Shown: positions 60,906 through 64,000 of the stretch, piece after piece
Numbering within the stretch: the stretch's first letter is position 1
How the letters are laid out: each line of letters begins with the position of its first letter
Origin: G963692885 sp964658655
GTDB lineage: Bacteria; Acidobacteriota; Terriglobia; Terriglobales; Acidobacteriaceae
DNA length: 64,000 nt
Assembly (NCBI GenBank): GCA_964658655.1
Contig: CAZZZL010000001.1
Span: forward strand, 1 to 64,000
Direction: 5' to 3'
Notes under the pieces: generated by a model
What the model saw: the letters and a program-made list of their open reading frames with translations, nothing else
Told to the model about the DNA's origin: nothing
Database searches by the model: none
Position numbers and translations under genes: made by a program

Positions 60906-63900
60906 TTAAAACTCAACTTTTAGAGAGACCTGACCTGTACGGTTTCCGCCAAAATCAGACCCGCGCGCCTGCGTGATCACGCCAAAGCTCGGGCTGGTTG
61001 AATCAAGATTCGGATCGCTCAGATTCGTGTGATTGAGGACATTCGTGAAAGTACCCTCGGCGCGGAGGTTAATTCCCTCTCTTATCAATATACTTTTGCT
61101 CAGCCCCGAAGATAGGTTGACGGTACCGGGGCCGGTGATGTCGCCTACGTGCTCACTCCCGAACCGGCCAATCGGCTTTACAGCGTTTCCATTGGCATCA
61201 AAGCCCCCCACATCGCATGCAGCGTTCTGCAATGAACTGAATCCTGTCGATCCCGGGCATGTAAATGCCGCTTTGTTGATCCAATTATTCCGATCACGAG
61301 GGCCGTTGTTAGCATTCGCTACGCGGTCAGGGCGCTGTTGACGGAAGAAAAGTGAACCCGAGCCCGTACCCGATGGATCCTCATTTCCGCTCGGGATATA
61401 TGCAGTCAGGAATGGTCCTGACTGCAGGATCAAAATGTTCGAGAGTTGCCATCCTCCGATAGCGAGATCCGCGACCCGAGGCAAGTTGCCTCCAAAACGT
61501 TTACCTCGACCAACAGGCAGTTCGTAGACGCTGCTAGTAAGCCAGCGGTTGCGGCGAGTACCTATCACGTTACCGTAATCAATAGCGCGATCGTAAGAGT
61601 AAGTGGCATCATAGCCGCCTTGCTCATCGACAAAGCTTGACGTAGCGCCTGCTGCCCCGTAAGTACCCTGGTTATCCGCCAGGTTCTTCGCGAACGTGTA
61701 TGCACTGTTGAACGACAATCCGCGCTGGAACCGATGAGAGACTTCGACCTGACCGGAATGATAGCTCGCCTGTGCGGAGGTTGCGCGGTCATAGATGGAA
61801 TAGAAGTTGGGAAACGGAAATGCAGAACGCGGCTGCTGAGCAGCGATCGTCGTATTCGATAGAGGCAACATGTTGAACTCTGGCTGCCAAACCAGGTGCC
61901 AGGTCTTCAGGCCAATGTAGGACGCCCTGATTGCAGTACCGTTGCCAAGATCATGGTCGATCGAAAGATTTGTCTGCAGCGAGTACGGATCATGCCAGTT
62001 CGTATCAATGGCTGAATAGAACGTCGTGCTGCCAAGTTGAGGACCTGTAAAAGCGTTTGCGGTCGCACTTGAGACATTAGGAAATGAAAAGGCAGGTCCA
62101 TGCCCTGGCGTCACGGTGTTGTTGAATGTCTGGAGATTGGACTGCAGTGTCCCGGTGAGCGCATAGAAAAGTGCTCCGGAAGTAGTGATGTTATAAAAAC
62201 CTGCGCCGCCGCGAATCGCTGTACGATCATTGCCAAAAGGACGATACGCGAAGCCAAAGCGCGGCATAAATCGAAGAGTCGGTGCATGCCGCAGACCGGC
62301 AGGGAGCCCGGCCTGTGAATTTGAAAGCACTGGTGTGCAGGCTGCTCCATTGGCGGGTCCGCCAGTGGCATACGGATCGCTAATGCCGGCCGTGGCGCAT
62401 GCGTTAACGTTGGCAAGCTCCTGCGTAGAGAGCAGGTTCGCATGACCATCCGGATAAATCAGCGTGCCTGATTTTGTCAGTGAGGGATCAAAGTTGGCTA
62501 TGTTGCCGTTAGTCGAAGAAAAGGCGGGGTGGAACTCGTAGCGCACGCCAAAGGTAAGGTTCAGGTTAGGTGAAGCTTTCCAGTTATCCTGGGCATAAAC
62601 CGCATAGGCGTTCGCCGTTCCATTATTGTCAGATGTGATGTTATCGATCTGCGTCTGATACGGGACACCGAGCAGAAAGTCCGCAAACTCGTTCCCGCTG
62701 AAGCTGCCGTTCTGCTGGAAATAGAAGTTGCCGTAGTTATCTGATGGAGTGAACGAAAGAGGGGTAAACGCATCGAGATGACGAATGTCTACCCCATAAC
62801 GCATGGAGTGGTCGCCACGCTGCCACGTGATGTTGTCCACATATTGGAAGAGGTGTGAACGCTCTGTCTGGTTCAAACGTGCGCCCACTGATGTAAGCTG
62901 CGTGAAACCCAGATGGCTTATCCCATTAAACGGAAAGCTCCGATTGATGCCATTCAGGTTGGCATTATTGGTGATCGCAGTGCCGTTCAGCGGATCGGTA
63001 TTACCATCCTGCTCTAGCGTGAAGCCGAAGCGAAACTCATTAAAAAGGTTCGCGCTGAAGGAATAGTTCAATGCGGCGGCGAAGATATGATAGTTGGCGA
63101 AAGCAGTACCGACAGGGATCGCTAGTGTGTTTGGCTGGTCCTGGTTAATCGACTTATTGGTGTAGCGTGCAAAGAAATGAGCTCGCTGGCCAAAGTTCTG
63201 ATCCCCCCGCAGATCGTACTGGTTGGAATCGATGTCACTGCGGCGCGTCCCCAGATAATTGTACCCAGGGCTCGCGAACGACGCCTGCACAGACTCGTTG
63301 GGGTTTACGTTTGGATTCGGAAAAAGAGAAAGAAATGCAGCTGAACTGGCATTGATGGTTGGAATTTTGAGAGTTGGATAGAGAAGACCAGTAAAGGGAT
63401 TGGTAAGCCTGGTGACTTCCTGGGAAAAGTCCCCTGCCTTCATTCGCGTAGTAGGCACAAGATATTGGACGACCGTAGTCTGCGGGAATCTAAGACCCTC
63501 ATAAGTTGCAAAGAAAAACGTCTTGTCGCGGCCATCATAGAGATGAGGCAGCAGGACAGGACCGCCAACGGAGACGCCGTAGTCATTCGCCACGATGTGC
63601 GGTTTATTCTGCGCATCCGTGCCGTAGGGAATCGCGTTGAACCCGCTGTTCTGGAAATACCAAAAGGCCGATCCGTGAAGGCTATCTGTACCGGACTTGG
63701 TGATTGTAGTTATTTCCCCGGGCTGACCGTACTCGGCATTGTTATTAACACCATCTACACGAATTTCGGCGATTGATTCGGCCGATGGGAATGCATCAGC
63801 CTGAATGTTATTAGTCGTCTGGTTCTGTGCAGAGATACCGTCCACTGTGGTCTCTGATTGAGACGGCAAACCACCCTGAATCGAGAATTTGATCCCGGGC

Positions 63901-64000
63901 GCAGGCGATGCAGATGGAGTCGGCGGGTAAGAGCCGGAGTCCGGTTGGATCCCGGGAAGCGTCTGTATGACATTGAGAGGCGAAGTCGAGCCGTTTCCGC
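60906..64000 (-). CDS. Oar-like TonB-dependent receptor, 5' end beyond the window
   Basis: The frame is open from the right edge of the window to the stop at 60906, about 1,031 codons. At the edge it reads the plug region (SPLNVIQTLPGIQPDSGSYP, QGGLPSQSETTVDGISAQNQ, EITTITKSGTDSLHGSAFWY). A long barrel follows and ends GQVSLKVEF, with the terminal phenylalanine of outer-membrane proteins. The signal peptide and carboxypeptidase-regulatory domain lie outside. It runs convergent to the KaiC-linked kinase gene with about 110 bases between, so no operon partner is visible. Confidence 0.9.
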   Translation of the reverse strand, partial: GNGSTSPLNVIQTLPGIQPDSGSYPPTPSASPAPGIKFSIQGGLPSQSETTVDGISAQNQTTNNIQADAFPSAESIAEIRVDGVNNNAEYGQPGEITTITKSGTDSLHGSAFWYFQNSGFNAIPYGTDAQNKPHIVANDYGVSVGGPVLLPHLYDGRDKTFFFATYEGLRFPQTTVVQYLVPTTRMKAGDFSQEVTRLTNPFTGLLYPTLKIPTINASSAAFLSLFPNPNVNPNESVQASFASPGYNYLGTRRSDIDSNQYDLRGDQNFGQRAHFFARYTNKSINQDQPNTLAIPVGTAFANYHIFAAALNYSFSANLFNEFRFGFTLEQDGNTDPLNGTAITNNANLNGINRSFPFNGISHLGFTQLTSVGARLNQTERSHLFQYVDNITWQRGDHSMRYGVDIRHLDAFTPLSFTPSDNYGNFYFQQNGSFSGNEFADFLLGVPYQTQIDNITSDNNGTANAYAVYAQDNWKASPNLNLTFGVRYEFHPAFSSTNGNIANFDPSLTKSGTLIYPDGHANLLSTQELANVNACATAGISDPYATGGPANGAACTPVLSNSQAGLPAGLRHAPTLRFMPRFGFAYRPFGNDRTAIRGGAGFYNITTSGALFYALTGTLQSNLQTFNNTVTPGHGPAFSFPNVSSATANAFTGPQLGSTTFYSAIDTNWHDPYSLQTNLSIDHDLGNGTAIRASYIGLKTWHLVWQPEFNMLPLSNTTIAAQQPRSAFPFPNFYSIYDRATSAQASYHSGQVEVSHRFQRGLSFNSAYTFAKNLADNQGTYGAAGATSSFVDEQGGYDATYSYDRAIDYGNVIGTRRNRWLTSSVYELPVGRGKRFGGNLPRVADLAIGGWQLSNILILQSGPFLTAYIPSGNEDPSGTGSGSLFFRQQRPDRVANANNGPRDRNNWINKAAFTCPGSTGFSSLQNAACDVGGFDANGNAVKPIGRFGSEHVGDITGPGTVNLSSGLSKSILIREGINLRAEGTFTNVLNHTNLSDPNLDSTSPSFGVITQARGSDFGGNRTGQVSLKVEF

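Noticed and set aside
1..64000. CRISPR array, prophage or conjugation genes
   Set aside because: I looked for regular short repeats, cas genes, phage structural genes and integrases and saw none.

Overview
The window looks like a piece of a Gram-negative soil bacterium of the phylum Acidobacteriota, probably class Terriglobia. This rests on three large Oar-like TonB-dependent receptors with an N-terminal carboxypeptidase-regulatory fold, giant secreted proteins with NHL and Ig-like repeats, a twin-arginine exported molybdenum aldehyde oxidoreductase, and the general style of the proteins. The placement is inference from gene content. A run of ten N at 50984-50993 shows that the sequence is a draft scaffold.

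Region 1 (1-17.1 kb) is largely decayed DNA. It holds two oppositely oriented fragments of an IS30-family transposase, a very large beta-helix/NHL/Ig-repeat surface protein cut by one in-frame TAG codon, and a string of broken genes: a YdhG/DUF1801-like fragment, the start of a TonB receptor, a P-loop kinase, a serine beta-lactamase-like hydrolase, the tail of an FAD monooxygenase and a membrane-anchored methyltransferase. A degenerate tRNA-like element lies among them. Intact genes here are a YVTN/YncE-type propeller protein and a GyrI-like effector-binding protein.

Region 2 (17.1-21.6 kb) is an envelope and osmotic stress locus. An ECF sigma factor, a small unknown protein and an MscS-like channel run leftward. 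Asp23, AmaP, CsbD, a small membrane protein and an AqpZ-like aquaporin run rightward. Region 3 (21.7-28.2 kb) holds single housekeeping or stress genes: a 5'-3' exonuclease, an SDR, DUF2127 and DUF72 proteins, an S33 peptidase and a ThuA-like protein with EF-hand loops.

Region 4 (28.3-37.1 kb) contains paoABC, a periplasmic aldehyde oxidoreductase, preceded by the tail of an AraC regulator. It also contains a five-gene leftward cluster built round a type III polyketide synthase: PKS, methyltransferase, DUF2306, FAD oxidoreductase and YceI. Region 5 (37.4-48 kb) has an OmpR/HAMP two-component pair, a cysteine dioxygenase-rhodanese fusion interrupted by TGA, a TonB receptor and a PAS histidine kinase.

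Region 6 (48.4-51.3 kb) is a tightly coupled operon of PIG-L deacetylase, NodS-like methyltransferase, GT2 glycosyltransferase and acyl-CoA dehydrogenase. Its enzyme logic recalls Nod-factor synthesis and it is the best candidate here for an undescribed pathway. Region 7 (51.5-64 kb) has a TPR protein, a TonB receptor, a GH43 arabinanase-like enzyme, a KaiC-like ATPase coupled to a histidine kinase, and a third TonB receptor running off the right edge.
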